Assembly: GCA_964447335.1 (NCBI GenBank)
Contig: CAYUSA010000024.1
Location: 1-45,108 of the forward strand
Reading direction: 5' to 3'
DNA: 45,108 nt
Origin: HRBIN12 sp964447335
GTDB taxonomy: Bacteria; Actinomycetota; UBA4738; HRBIN12
The translations under genes and the position numbers were made by a program. This document shows, piece after piece, positions 23,696 through 31,281 of this stretch; within the stretch, counting starts at the first letter, position 1; each line of letters starts with the position of its first letter. The notes under the pieces are model-generated. The model was not told where the DNA came from. It did not search any database and saw only the letters and a program-made list of their open reading frames with translations.

Positions 23696-25176
23696 GCACG
23701 GAGCGAGAGGTGAAACTCTCGGCGCCGGCCAGGTTCGCGCTGCCGGACCTCTCGGACCTGGAGGGCCTCGTCGCGACGCCCGCCGAGCCCCGCCGCTACC
23801 AGACCGTCTACGTGGACACGGAGGATCTCCGGCTGGCACGATGGAACTGCAGCCTGCGCCACCGCGAGGGCGAGGGCTGGACGCTGAAGTTCCCGCCGAC
23901 GTCGGAGGGTGTCCTGGTCGTCCGAGACGAGCTCGCCTTCGAGGGCGAGGCCCGCCGGGTTCCACCCCAGGCGTCGGATCTGCTCCGCGCCTACGCGCGG
24001 GGGTCCGAGCTCCGCCCGGTCGTGCGTCTTCGGACCCTCCGCCGCCGCGTGGAGCTGGCCGATGCACAGGGCGCCCCGCTCGGCGTGATCGTCGACGACG
24101 AGGTCTCGGTGATGGACGGCACGCGCGTCGCCGCGCGCTTCCGCGAGGTCGAGGTGGAGGTGCAGCCCGAAGCCCCGGCGTCGGTCCTCGACGCGATCGT
24201 CGCCCGCCTGCGCGAGGTCGGCGCGAGCCCGACCGACGGCACGCCGAAGTACCTGCAGGCACTCGGCGCGCGGGCGTCCGCGCCGCCGGAGGTCGTCGTC
24301 CCGGAGCTCGGCCCCGAGGCATCGGTCGGCGAGGTCGTGCGCGGTGCCATCGCGGCCTCGGTCGTGCGGCTCCTTCGCCACGACGCCGGCGTGCGGCTCG
24401 GCGAGGACATCGAGGACGTGCACCAGGCCCGGGTGGCCACGCGCCGGATGCGCTCGGACCTGCGGACGTTCCGGGACGTGCTCGACCCGGACTGGGACGC
24501 CGCGCTCCGCGAGGAGCTGGGGTGGCTCGGCGGGGAGCTCGGGACGGTACGCGACCTCGACGTCCAGCTCGAGCGCCTCCGCGGTCGCGTCACCGCCCTG
24601 CCCGAGGAGGACCGCCCCGTCGGTGAACGACTCGTGGCGGGGCTCGCCGCACGGCGGGACGCCGCCCGCGAGCACCTGCTCGCCGGGATGCGCTCGGAAC
24701 GGTACGTCGCGCTGCTGGACCGGCTCGTCGCCGCCGCGCGCGAGCCGGCCGTGTCATCCAACGCGGCGAGCGCTCCGGCGATCATGACGCTCGGCGCCGT
24801 GATGGAACGGCCGTGGGAGCACCTGAAGGGCGCGCTCGACGGGCTCGGGGACGACGCGGCCGACGCGGATCTGCACGTGGCCCGCATCCGCACCAAGCGC
24901 GCTCGGTACGCGGCCGAGGCCGTCGAGGCGGTCTTCGGCAAGCGCGCTCGGGCCTTCGCGCGCGAGGCCGCGACGCTCCAGGGGGTGCTCGGCGAGCACC
25001 AGGACGCCGTCGTCGCGCAGGCCTGGCTCCGCGAGATGGCGACCGGGGGCGGCCGGCGCGCGTTCGTCGCCGGCGAGCTCGCGATGCTCGAGCGGCAGGC
25101 GGCGTCGGCCGCCCGCGGCCGCTGGCGGAGCGTGTGGAAGCGCCTCTCGCGCAAGCGCCTGCGGTTCTGGCCGTGA
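23692..25176 (+). CDS. CYTH and CHAD domain protein, polyphosphate-associated
   Basis: Two-domain protein of 494 residues. The N-terminal CYTH (triphosphate tunnel) domain covers about 1-195, with its ExExK signature as EREVK at residues 4-8, then YQTVYVDTEDLRLARW, LKFPPTSEGVLVVRDE and FREVEVEVQ. The CHAD domain (about 215-480) is basic and helical, with DIEDVHQARVATRRMRSDLR and LHVARIRTKRARYAAEAVEA. CYTH domains hydrolyse or bind triphosphate chains, and CHAD domains are known to bind polyphosphate granules. Between ppk1 and a Nudix/phosphatase gene, overlapping both, it is probably a polyphosphatase or granule protein. Confidence 0.92.
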   Translation: MSTEREVKLSAPARFALPDLSDLEGLVATPAEPRRYQTVYVDTEDLRLARWNCSLRHREGEGWTLKFPPTSEGVLVVRDELAFEGEARRVPPQASDLLRAYARGSELRPVVRLRTLRRRVELADAQGAPLGVIVDDEVSVMDGTRVAARFREVEVEVQPEAPASVLDAIVARLREVGASPTDGTPKYLQALGARASAPPEVVVPELGPEASVGEVVRGAIAASVVRLLRHDAGVRLGEDIEDVHQARVATRRMRSDLRTFRDVLDPDWDAALREELGWLGGELGTVRDLDVQLERLRGRVTALPEEDRPVGERLVAGLAARRDAAREHLLAGMRSERYVALLDRLVAAAREPAVSSNAASAPAIMTLGAVMERPWEHLKGALDGLGDDAADADLHVARIRTKRARYAAEAVEAVFGKRARAFAREAATLQGVLGEHQDAVVAQAWLREMATGGGRRAFVAGELAMLERQAASAARGRWRSVWKRLSRKRLRFWP

Positions 25177-26066
25177 GCCGGCTCCCCGCCGCCGATGGAC
25201 CGGTCGTCCGGGCAGCCGGAGGTCTCGTGGTCCGGCGCGAGCCGGATAGCGGGCGACGGATCGCCCTGGTCCACCGGCCGAGGTACGACGACTGGACCTT
25301 CCCGAAGGGCAAGCTCCAGCCGGGCGAGACCGACGAGCAGACGGCGATCCGCGAGGTCGAGGAGGAGACCGGGCTGCGGTGCGAGCTCGGCCTGGACCTC
25401 GGGACGGTCGAGTATCGCGACGGCGAGGGGCGACCGAAGATCGTGCGCTACTGGGCGATGGAGCCCGGCGACGGCGCGTTCACCCCCGGCGACGAGGTCG
25501 ACGAGCTCCGTTGGCTCGCGCCCGATGAGATCGCCCCGGCGCTCTCCTACGACCACGACCGCGAGCTGCTCGAGACCTATCTGCGGATGGCCGGCGAGGC
25601 GAGCGCCTATCTGGTGCGGCATGGGAAGTCGGGCGCGCGCTCCGCGTGGACGGAGGACGACCGGCTACGGCCGCTCTCGAAGGCCGGGCGCCGGCAGGCC
25701 GACGCGCTCGTCACCGCGTTCCGCGGGCTCGACGTCGAGCGGGTCGTCTCGAGCCCGTACGTCCGGTGCGTGCAGACCGTGCGCCCCCTCGCCCTGGATC
25801 GCGGGCTGCCGGTCGAGACCTCGGAGGCGCTCGCCGAGGGTGCGCCGCCGGAACAGGCGCTCGCGCTGCTCGAGGAGGCCGTAGGGACGCCCACGGTGTT
25901 CTGCGCCCACGGGGACGTGGTGCCGCCGGTCGTGCTCCACCTGGCCGAGTGCGGTGCCGAGCTCGAGGGCGAGCGCGACTGGAAGAAGGGCTCCGTCTGG
26001 GTGCTCGAGCGTCGCGACGGCCGGGTCGTGCGAGCCCGCTACATCCCGCCGCCCGACGAGCGGTAG
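25173..26066 (+). CDS. Nudix hydrolase fused to a histidine phosphatase (MutT1-like)
   Basis: 297-residue fusion. The Nudix domain (about 10-140) holds a full Nudix box at 46-68, with G46, E52 and REVEEETGL, preceded by RYDDWTFPKGKL. The C-terminal part (about 145-290) is a histidine phosphatase with RHG at 149-151 (AYLVRHGKSGARSAW), VVSSPYVRCVQTVRPL and the second His in VFCAHGDVVPPVV. The architecture matches mycobacterial MutT1, which cleaves oxidised nucleotides, diadenosine polyphosphates and related diphosphates. The GTG start overlaps the CYTH-CHAD stop, so a polyphosphate-linked nucleotide role is also possible. Confidence 0.92.
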   Translation: MSRLPAADGPVVRAAGGLVVRREPDSGRRIALVHRPRYDDWTFPKGKLQPGETDEQTAIREVEEETGLRCELGLDLGTVEYRDGEGRPKIVRYWAMEPGDGAFTPGDEVDELRWLAPDEIAPALSYDHDRELLETYLRMAGEASAYLVRHGKSGARSAWTEDDRLRPLSKAGRRQADALVTAFRGLDVERVVSSPYVRCVQTVRPLALDRGLPVETSEALAEGAPPEQALALLEEAVGTPTVFCAHGDVVPPVVLHLAECGAELEGERDWKKGSVWVLERRDGRVVRARYIPPPDER

Positions 26067-26098
26067 ATCCGGCTCGAGCGTTCGCCACCTGCCCGCCC

Positions 26099-26104
26099 TA
26101 CGAT
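26099..26104 (+). promoter_or_regulatory. -10 box of a leaderless promoter for ppx
   Basis: TACGAT ends 7 bases before GTG 26112. The ATG at 26103 overlaps this box, so GTG 26112 is the more likely start. Confidence 0.55.
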
Positions 26105-26111
26105 GTCGCCC

Positions 26112-27650
26112 GTGCGCCTCGCCGTCCTGGATCTCGGCAGCACGACGTTCCAGATGCTCGTCGCCGATGCCGACGAGGACGGCTCGCTCAGCCCCGTGAT
26201 CCGCGACCGCGTCGTGCTGAACCTCGGCATGGCGCTCGGTCCGGAAGGGATCCCGCGCGAGCTGGCGGCGCGCGCCGCCGAGACGGTCCTGCGCTTCCGC
26301 AACGTCGCGGAGCGCGCCGGCGCGGGGCGCTTGGTCGCGGTCGGCACGAGCGCGCTGCGCGACGCGCCGAACCGGGACGAGCTCGAGGGGCTGCTCGCGC
26401 CGGCGGCGGGTGTGCCGATCCGGTTCATCGACGGTCGCGAGGAGGCCCGGTTGATGCTCACCGGCATCCGCGCGAGCGTCGCGCTCGGGCCGGGGGCGAC
26501 GCTGTTCCTGGATCTCGGTGGCGGCAGCCTCGAGGTGGCCGTCGCCGAGGGCGTCCTGCGGTGGGGTGAGAGCATGCCCGTCGGCGCCGGGCGTCTCACC
26601 GCACAGCTCGTCGAGCACGACCCCCCGACGCGCGCCGAGCGCAAGGCGGTCCGCGACACCGTGACCGCAGTGGTCGCGCACCTCGTGGAGCCGGTCCGCG
26701 ACATCGGGCCCGTGCGGTGCGTCGCGAGCGGCGGGACGGCCGGTGCGCTGGCCCGCGTCCTCGCGGCCCGGCGCTGGGTAACGCCGCCCGACTCGCTGAA
26801 CGGGTTCGAGCTCGGGGTGAGCGAGATCCGCGACCTGGCACGCGAGCTGGCGGCCCTCCCGATCCAGGAACGGCTGAAGATCCCGGGCATCGACGACCGG
26901 CGGGCGAACCTGCTCCCCGTCGGGGGCATCGTCCTCTCGACCGCGGCGGCAAGCCTGGGCGCGGCGACCCTCGTGCACTCGGAGTGGGGCCTGCGCGAAG
27001 GCATCGTGCTGGACGTGATCGGCCTGGCGGACGGCCCGGGACCGGAGCCCGCCGAGCTCCGGCGGCGCTCGGTCGAGCGCCTCGTTCGGATCTGGGCCGA
27101 GGATCGGACGCACGTCGAGCTGATCGCCCGTCTCGCCCTCCGCTTGTTCGACGACCTGGGCGAGATCCACGGCCTCGGCGCGCGCGAGCGCGAGTGGCTC
27201 GAGCACGCCGCGCTGCTGCACGACGTCGGGGTGCGGGTCTCACCGGACCGCAACCACAAGCACGGGGCCTACCTCGTCGAACATGCGGGTCTCCGCGGCT
27301 TCTCGCCGGAGGAGGTCGCGGTCATCGCCTCGCTCGTCCGGTTCCAGAAGGGGAGGGCGCCCCGGCCGGTCTACGTGCCGTACGCGGGCTTGCCCGAGGA
27401 TCTCCGGGAGCGGGTCGATGTGCTCGCCGGCGTGCTGCGCGTGGCGCACGCGCTCGGCCGGGGCGGCGAGGAGGACGTGCGCGAGGTGCGAGCGCGGGCC
27501 TCGAGGGGCGGCGTGCGGGTCCGGCTGGCCGGGACCTCGAACCCCGAGGGCGCCGCCGCCGAGGCGCAGACGCAGGCCGAGCTGCTCGCCCGCGCGCTCG
27601 GGGTCGAGCTGCGCTTCGAGGTGAAGCCGCTCGATCCGACGACGGCCTAG
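26112..27650 (+). CDS. ppx: Ppx/GppA-family exopolyphosphatase with C-terminal HD domain
   Basis: Removes terminal phosphate from polyphosphate, and may act on pppGpp. The 512 residues start with the ASKHA-fold Ppx/GppA domain: VLDLGSTTFQMLVAD, VAVGTSALRDAPNRDELEGL, FIDGREEARLMLTGI, LFLDLGGGSLEVAV and VRCVASGGTAGALARVL. A C-terminal HD-like domain holds ALLHDVGVRVSPDRNHKHGA. This is the long form resembling E. coli Ppx rather than the short actinobacterial Ppx1. With ppk1 and the CHAD protein upstream, synthesis and breakdown of polyphosphate sit together. The stop overlaps the convergent GNAT stop in the palindrome CTAG. Confidence 0.93.
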   Translation: MRLAVLDLGSTTFQMLVADADEDGSLSPVIRDRVVLNLGMALGPEGIPRELAARAAETVLRFRNVAERAGAGRLVAVGTSALRDAPNRDELEGLLAPAAGVPIRFIDGREEARLMLTGIRASVALGPGATLFLDLGGGSLEVAVAEGVLRWGESMPVGAGRLTAQLVEHDPPTRAERKAVRDTVTAVVAHLVEPVRDIGPVRCVASGGTAGALARVLAARRWVTPPDSLNGFELGVSEIRDLARELAALPIQERLKIPGIDDRRANLLPVGGIVLSTAAASLGAATLVHSEWGLREGIVLDVIGLADGPGPEPAELRRRSVERLVRIWAEDRTHVELIARLALRLFDDLGEIHGLGAREREWLEHAALLHDVGVRVSPDRNHKHGAYLVEHAGLRGFSPEEVAVIASLVRFQKGRAPRPVYVPYAGLPEDLRERVDVLAGVLRVAHALGRGGEEDVREVRARASRGGVRVRLAGTSNPEGAAAEAQTQAELLARALGVELRFEVKPLDPTTA

Positions 27651-28429
27651 CCCCGCACCCGCTCCGGCGGAGCGATCCAGCTCGCGAGGTGCGTGACGCG
27701 ATCGAAGCCGAGCCGTGTGTAGAGCTCGGTCGCGGGGCCACCGGGCTCGGCGAGCAGATACGTGCGCTCGGCGCCGGCGTCGCGGGCTTCGGCGAGGACG
27801 CGGCGGGTGAGCGCGGTGGCGTGACCGCGACGCCGGGTTTCGGGGAAGGTCACGACGTGGTCGATGTAGCCGACGCCCTCGAGCACGAGCAGCGCGGTGA
27901 AGGCCACGGGGGTCCCGCCGGCGTCGCGGACGGCGAACCAGCGGCGGCCCGCGGGCAGGAGCACCTCGCGCTCGAGCGCCGCGAGCTGGTCGAGCACCGC
28001 CTCGTCGTCCACGTCGAACAGCCGCATCGACTCGCGGAGCGCGGGCCAGAACGCGTCGTCGGCGTCTGCGATCTCCACGACCGGATCGGCCCGGCCCGGC
28101 CGGGTCGCGCCGGCGTGCGACATCACCAGATCCCACACGACGCGCTCGCCCCGGGTGCTCGCCTCGGCCACGAGATCGGTCTGCTCCTCGGGGAAGAACA
28201 CGACGACGTGGACCCGCCGGCATCCGCTCCGCTCGAGCGCCGGGAGCAGCTCGTCCTCGATCTCGGCGAGCGTGACCGGCTGCTCGGTCTCGACCCGGGC
28301 GTAGTTCGGCTCCTGGATGGCCGGGTACCGCGGGTCCGAGACCACGGCGCCCCACCAGGTCGGCCGGACGAGGTCGAACAGGGCGTCCTGCGCCCGCCAG
28401 AGGCGGAGCAGCGGCTCGAGGTCCGGCAT
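27647..28429 (-). CDS. GNAT-family N-acetyltransferase
   Basis: Acetyl-CoA-dependent acetyltransferase, 260 residues, substrate unknown. The GNAT domain is in the C-terminal half (about 115-255): VVEIADADDAFWPALRES, VAFTALLVLEGVGYIDHVVT, the acetyl-CoA loop RRRGHATALTRRVLAEARD, then LLAEPGGPATELYTRLGF. An N-terminal domain of about 110 residues (LEPLLRLWRAQDALFDLV, RVHVVVFFPEEQTDLVAEA) precedes it and is probably a second degenerate GNAT fold. It is convergent with ppx, with overlapping stops, and divergent from corA. Confidence 0.87.
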   Translation of the reverse strand: MPDLEPLLRLWRAQDALFDLVRPTWWGAVVSDPRYPAIQEPNYARVETEQPVTLAEIEDELLPALERSGCRRVHVVVFFPEEQTDLVAEASTRGERVVWDLVMSHAGATRPGRADPVVEIADADDAFWPALRESMRLFDVDDEAVLDQLAALEREVLLPAGRRWFAVRDAGGTPVAFTALLVLEGVGYIDHVVTFPETRRRGHATALTRRVLAEARDAGAERTYLLAEPGGPATELYTRLGFDRVTHLASWIAPPERVRG

Positions 28430-28438
28430 CGAGCGCGG

Positions 28439-28444
28439 AGTCTA
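28439..28444 (-). promoter_or_regulatory. -10 box for the GNAT gene
   Basis: TAGACT on the minus strand ends 9 bases before the ATG at 28429. It lies where the -35 element of the divergent corA promoter would sit. Confidence 0.45.
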
Positions 28445-28463
28445 CCGGGGCGGCGGTCCGAGG

Positions 28464-28469
28464 TAGGCT
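28464..28469 (+). promoter_or_regulatory. -10 box of a leaderless promoter for corA
   Basis: TAGGCT ends 7 bases before the GTG at 28477. Confidence 0.55.
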
Positions 28470-28476
28470 CGCACCC

Positions 28477-29466
28477 GTGAGCATCACCTGTCGCGTCTAC
28501 CGGGCCGGCAAGCTCGAGGAGGAGACGGCGTTCGACGCAGCCGTCATCGGGCAGGCGCGGCGCGAGGGCTCGCGGGTCTGGCTCGACGCCGTGGATCCGA
28601 CGAGCGACGAGCTCGGCGCGCTCCAGGCGGCGCTCGGCTTGCACGAGCTCGCGATCGAGGACTCGCAGAGCTGGGGCCAGCGCGCGAAGGTGGAGCTCTT
28701 CGCCGAGGACGACCACCTGTTCCTCGTCGCGCACGGCCTCGGCCTGGACGGGCAGAACCAGCTCATCGACAGCGAGATCCATCTGTTCGCGGGCGGGCGG
28801 TTCTTCGTGGCGACCGTGCGGCGGCCGCCGGTGTTCGACTTCCGGCGCGCCGGCGAGCGCCTGCGCGCCGACGCCCATCTGGCCGACGAGGGGATCGGGC
28901 ACCTGCTCTACCTGCTCCTCGACGAGATCGTGGACGGGTACCTGGACGCGGTCGAGCGGCTCGAGGACCTGTCCGACGACCTCGAGGAGCGTGTGAGCGA
29001 GGACGGCGAGGTCGACACCGGGGACGGCGTCCTGGCGCACGACATCTTCCGGCTCCGGCAGACGGTGGTGAAGTTCCGGCGCCTCGCGGTCCCGATGCGC
29101 GAGGTCGTGGACCTGCTGCTCGAGACGCCCGAGCTCGTGACGCCCGGGCTCGTGCCGTACTACCGCGACGTGCTCGACCACGTGATCCGGGCGAGCGAGC
29201 TGATCGACAACGTCCGGGACCTGTTGAGCTCGGCGCGGGAGCTCCAGCTCGCCCAGGCCTCGAACCGCCTGAACGAGGTGATGAAGCGGGTCACCTCGTG
29301 GGGCGCCATCATCCTGGTCCCGACGCTCATCGCCGGCATCTACGGGATGAACTTCCGCGACATGCCCGAACTCTCCTGGCACCTCGGCTACCCGCTCGCG
29401 ATCGGGATGATGCTGATCGCCGGGTTCGTGCTGTTCCGCGTCTTCCGCAAGCGGGACTGGCTCTAG
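28477..29466 (+). CDS. corA: CorA-family magnesium/cobalt channel
   Basis: Pentameric membrane channel for Mg2+ and other divalent cations, 329 residues. The large N-terminal cytoplasmic domain (VWLDAVDPTSDELGALQAAL, FFVATVRRPP, LLYLLLDEIVDGYLDAVERL) leads to a long stalk helix and two C-terminal membrane segments. The signature YGMNF includes GMN at 290-292, and the basic tail is VFRKRDWL. GTG start with leaderless promoter. No magnesium-sensing leader is possible, because the promoter abuts the start codon. Confidence 0.94.
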   Translation: MSITCRVYRAGKLEEETAFDAAVIGQARREGSRVWLDAVDPTSDELGALQAALGLHELAIEDSQSWGQRAKVELFAEDDHLFLVAHGLGLDGQNQLIDSEIHLFAGGRFFVATVRRPPVFDFRRAGERLRADAHLADEGIGHLLYLLLDEIVDGYLDAVERLEDLSDDLEERVSEDGEVDTGDGVLAHDIFRLRQTVVKFRRLAVPMREVVDLLLETPELVTPGLVPYYRDVLDHVIRASELIDNVRDLLSSARELQLAQASNRLNEVMKRVTSWGAIILVPTLIAGIYGMNFRDMPELSWHLGYPLAIGMMLIAGFVLFRVFRKRDWL

Positions 29467-29481
29467 CGTCTAGGGGGGTCC

Positions 29482-29928
29482 TCAGGCGCAGCCCCAGATG
29501 CCCCAGCCGTCGGCCGAGTTCGCCATCCGGACGGAGACGACGATGTTGGCGCGGCCGTTGTAGACGGACCGGTCGGGGAACCCCCACTTGTCCGCTCGGT
29601 CGGGCCAGTAGTGGACGGCCTGCTGGTAGACGCCGGCGTACCCCGAGGGGTTGTAGGCGTCGGTCTGGAACCCGGATTCGCACCTGGCGACGTCGAGCGC
29701 CTTGTTCGCGCCCCCGGGGCTGCCCCAGTGACGGGCGGCGCACCGGATGAGGCGCTTGACCTCACGTTTGGAGGCCTTCCAGTCGTAGTCGCAGACGCGT
29801 TCGGAGATGGTGCGGGCGGACGGCTCCGCGGTCGTCGCGTGAGCCGTGGCCGGGACGGATGCGAACAGCCCGGCGATCGTGAGCGCCGCAGCGAGGACGC
29901 GGCGGCGCGATGCGGTGAGATGTGTCAT
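29482..29928 (-). CDS. Secreted transglycosylase-like (SLT fold) cell-wall protein
   Basis: Small exported protein of 148 residues, probably acting on peptidoglycan. A signal peptide (MTHLTASRRRVLAAALTIAG to about residue 31, cut after AHA) is followed by a lysozyme/transglycosylase-like domain: IRCAARHWGSPGGANKALDV, then ARCESGFQTDAYNPSGYAGV with the likely catalytic Glu in CESGF, and YQQAVHYWPDRADKWGF. The final YNGRANIVVSVRMANS and WGIWGCA match similar actinobacterial proteins. ATG 29928 follows GGGGGTG with 9 bases between; GTG 29940 is an alternative that adds four residues. A long 5' leader precedes it. Confidence 0.8.
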   Translation of the reverse strand: MTHLTASRRRVLAAALTIAGLFASVPATAHATTAEPSARTISERVCDYDWKASKREVKRLIRCAARHWGSPGGANKALDVARCESGFQTDAYNPSGYAGVYQQAVHYWPDRADKWGFPDRSVYNGRANIVVSVRMANSADGWGIWGCA

Positions 29929-30027
29929 CGATGGGTTCACCCCCGCGGTGGACGCTGGCTGGCGGCCAGGTCCGCGCGACCGGTCGACGGGCTGCGCCGG
30001 TCGTCCCGCGGTAGGTCGTGGGTGGGC

Positions 30028-30068
30028 GGATCACCTCCTCGTGTCGAGTGTCGATATGCGACCTCGAC
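30028..30068 (-). promoter_or_regulatory. Leader hairpin followed by a 12-base perfect anti-SD complement, without a start codon
   Basis: On the minus strand a 10-bp hairpin with a one-base bulge lies at 30043-30068 (outer arms GTCGAG/CTCGAC, inner arms GTCG/CGAC, 5-base loop). Three bases after it comes AGGAGGTGATCC (30039-30028), which is fully complementary to the known conserved 3' end of 16S rRNA. No start codon lies at usable distance downstream, and the protein start is about 100 bases away. It may be a ribosome standby or regulatory site. Confidence 0.55.
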
Positions 30069-30190
30069 GCACCCGCACGTCCGCTCCCAGCTCCCGGCCT
30101 CGAGCGCGCGCCGTCCACTCCTGGGCGTGGGGGAAGACGCAGGCTTCGAGGCGGGGAGGATCGGACCGAACGTCCGTTTGCGTCCGTCCG

Positions 30191-30220
30191 ACCCTACCAA
30201 CGGGGTCCGACATGCGACAA
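30191..30220 (-). promoter_or_regulatory. Probable promoter of the transglycosylase-like gene
   Basis: On the minus strand TTGTCG (30220-30215), an 18-base spacer and TAGGGT (30196-30191) form a sigma-70-like promoter. Transcription from it would give a leader of roughly 250 bases before the protein start. Confidence 0.45.
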
Positions 30221-30255
30221 ACCGAACGTGACCCGCGGTCATCTCGGGTCGCCCG

Positions 30256-30261
30256 TACCAT
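30256..30261 (+). promoter_or_regulatory. -10 box of a leaderless promoter for ispH
   Basis: TACCAT ends 6 bases before the GTG at 30268. Confidence 0.55.
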
Positions 30262-30267
30262 GGGACC

Positions 30268-31188
30268 GTGCCGAGCAAGGTCCTCCTCGCGGCTCCACGC
30301 GGTTACTGCGCCGGCGTCGACCGCGCCGTCGAGGCCGTCGAGCAGGCGCTCGCGAAACACGGGCCGCCGGTCTACGTGCGCAAGCAGATCGTCCACAACC
30401 TCCACGTCGTCCACGATCTCGAGGCCAAGGGCGCGGTCTTCGTCGACGAGGAGACCGAGGTCCCCGAGGGTGCCGTCGTGGTGCTGTCGGCCCACGGCGT
30501 CGCGCCCGAGGTCTACGCGAACGCCCAGGACCGCGGCCTGACGATCTTGGACGCGACCTGCCCGCTCGTCACGAAGGTCCACCTGGAGGCGCGCCGGTTC
30601 GCGCAGGAGGACCGCACGATCGTGCTCATCGGCCACGCGGGTCACGAGGAGGTGGTCGGCACCACCGGCCAGGCCCCGGCGCGCACGATCTTGGTCCAAG
30701 GCGTCGAGGAGGCCAGGATCGTGGAGATCGCCGACCCCGCGAACCTGTCGTACCTCACGCAGACCACGCTCTCGGTGGACGAGACGAACGAGATCATCCG
30801 CGTGCTGCGCGAGCGGTTCCCGGCGATGGAGGGGCCGCCGCGCGAGGACATCTGCTACGCGACGCAGAACCGCCAGGACGCGGTCAAGGAGGTCGCACGT
30901 CGCGCCGACGTCGTGTTGGTGATCGGCTCGGTCAACTCCTCGAACTCGAACCGCCTGGCCGAGGTGGCTCGCGAGCTCGGCACACCGGCCTACCTGGTGG
31001 ACGACGAGATCGAGGTCGACCCGGTCTGGCTCGAGGGCGCCGAGGTCATCGGGCTGACGAGCGGCGCCTCGGCGCCCGAGTGGCTCGTCGAGCGGATGCT
31101 CGCGTTCCTGGCCGAGCAGGGGGCGGCCGAGGTCGAGGAGGTCTCACTGACCGAGGAGCGGCTCCGCTTCTCGAACGTCCGGCTGTAG
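30268..31188 (+). CDS. ispH: 4-hydroxy-3-methylbut-2-enyl diphosphate reductase
   Basis: Last enzyme of the MEP isoprenoid pathway, making IPP and DMAPP from HMBPP. The 306-residue protein carries the three cysteine ligands of its iron-sulfur cluster: C14 (APRGYCAGVDRAV), C98 (DATCPLVTKVH) and C196 (EDICYATQNRQDAV). Substrate-contact motifs are IVHNLHVVHDL, SAHGVAPEV, GHAGHEEVVGTTGQ and IGSVNSSNSNRLAEVA. Length is normal for the family. It stands alone with a leaderless promoter. Confidence 0.97.
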   Translation: MPSKVLLAAPRGYCAGVDRAVEAVEQALAKHGPPVYVRKQIVHNLHVVHDLEAKGAVFVDEETEVPEGAVVVLSAHGVAPEVYANAQDRGLTILDATCPLVTKVHLEARRFAQEDRTIVLIGHAGHEEVVGTTGQAPARTILVQGVEEARIVEIADPANLSYLTQTTLSVDETNEIIRVLRERFPAMEGPPREDICYATQNRQDAVKEVARRADVVLVIGSVNSSNSNRLAEVARELGTPAYLVDDEIEVDPVWLEGAEVIGLTSGASAPEWLVERMLAFLAEQGAAEVEEVSLTEERLRFSNVRL

Positions 31189-31209
31189 GGCGGGAGTCGG
31201 GGACCCGCC
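31189..31209 (+). terminator. Hairpin directly after ispH
   Basis: GGCGGG (31189-31194), a 9-base loop and CCCGCC (31204-31209) begin at the base after the ispH stop. No T-tract follows, so termination is possible but unproven. Confidence 0.35.
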
Positions 31210-31253
31210 TCAGAGGGGCAAGACGGCCCTGGCCGCCCCCCGACGGGTGCCCT

Positions 31254-31259
31254 TACCAT
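31254..31259 (+). promoter_or_regulatory. Possible -10 box before the coiled-coil/HNH gene
   Basis: TACCAT lies 22 bases before the ATG at 31282, giving a short leader. AGAGG in that leader is a weak ribosome-binding site. Confidence 0.4.
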
Positions 31260-31281
31260 CCGGGAAGCAGAGGCGACGGCG

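Larger units (their letters stand above)
29941..30267. other. 327-base intergenic region between divergent transglycosylase-like and ispH genes
   Basis: No gene is supported here. The stretch holds the long minus-strand leader with its hairpin and SD-like 12-mer (30028-30068), a small hairpin CGGAC-CGAAC-GTCCG (30162-30176), the minus-strand promoter (30191-30220) and the ispH -10 box (30256-30261). The sequence does not match the c-di-AMP riboswitch known from other cell-wall hydrolase genes. Confidence 0.6.

Noticed and set aside
21662..24322. Very long open frame on the minus strand across ppk1 and the CYTH-CHAD gene
   Set aside because: It is antisense to two clearly conserved genes, is extremely Arg/Pro/Gly-rich and low in complexity. 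High GC at third positions creates such open antisense frames.
29931..29945. Single GGGTTCACCCC near the transglycosylase-like start as a PHO box
   Set aside because: Only one unit is present and no 11-bp partner adjoins it.
30028..30039. Possible fragment of a 16S rRNA gene 3' end (plus strand GGATCACCTCCT)
   Set aside because: Only 12 bases match and no other rRNA sequence surrounds them; read on the minus strand it is better described as an extended SD-like sequence.
29941..30196. c-di-AMP (ydaO-type) riboswitch before the cell-wall hydrolase gene
   Set aside because: The leader length and gene type fit, but the conserved core segments of that riboswitch are not present as far as I can read.
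29611..30231. Plus-strand open frame across the transglycosylase-like gene and its leader
   Set aside because: Low-complexity sequence with no start signal; the minus-strand gene has a signal peptide and a conserved domain.
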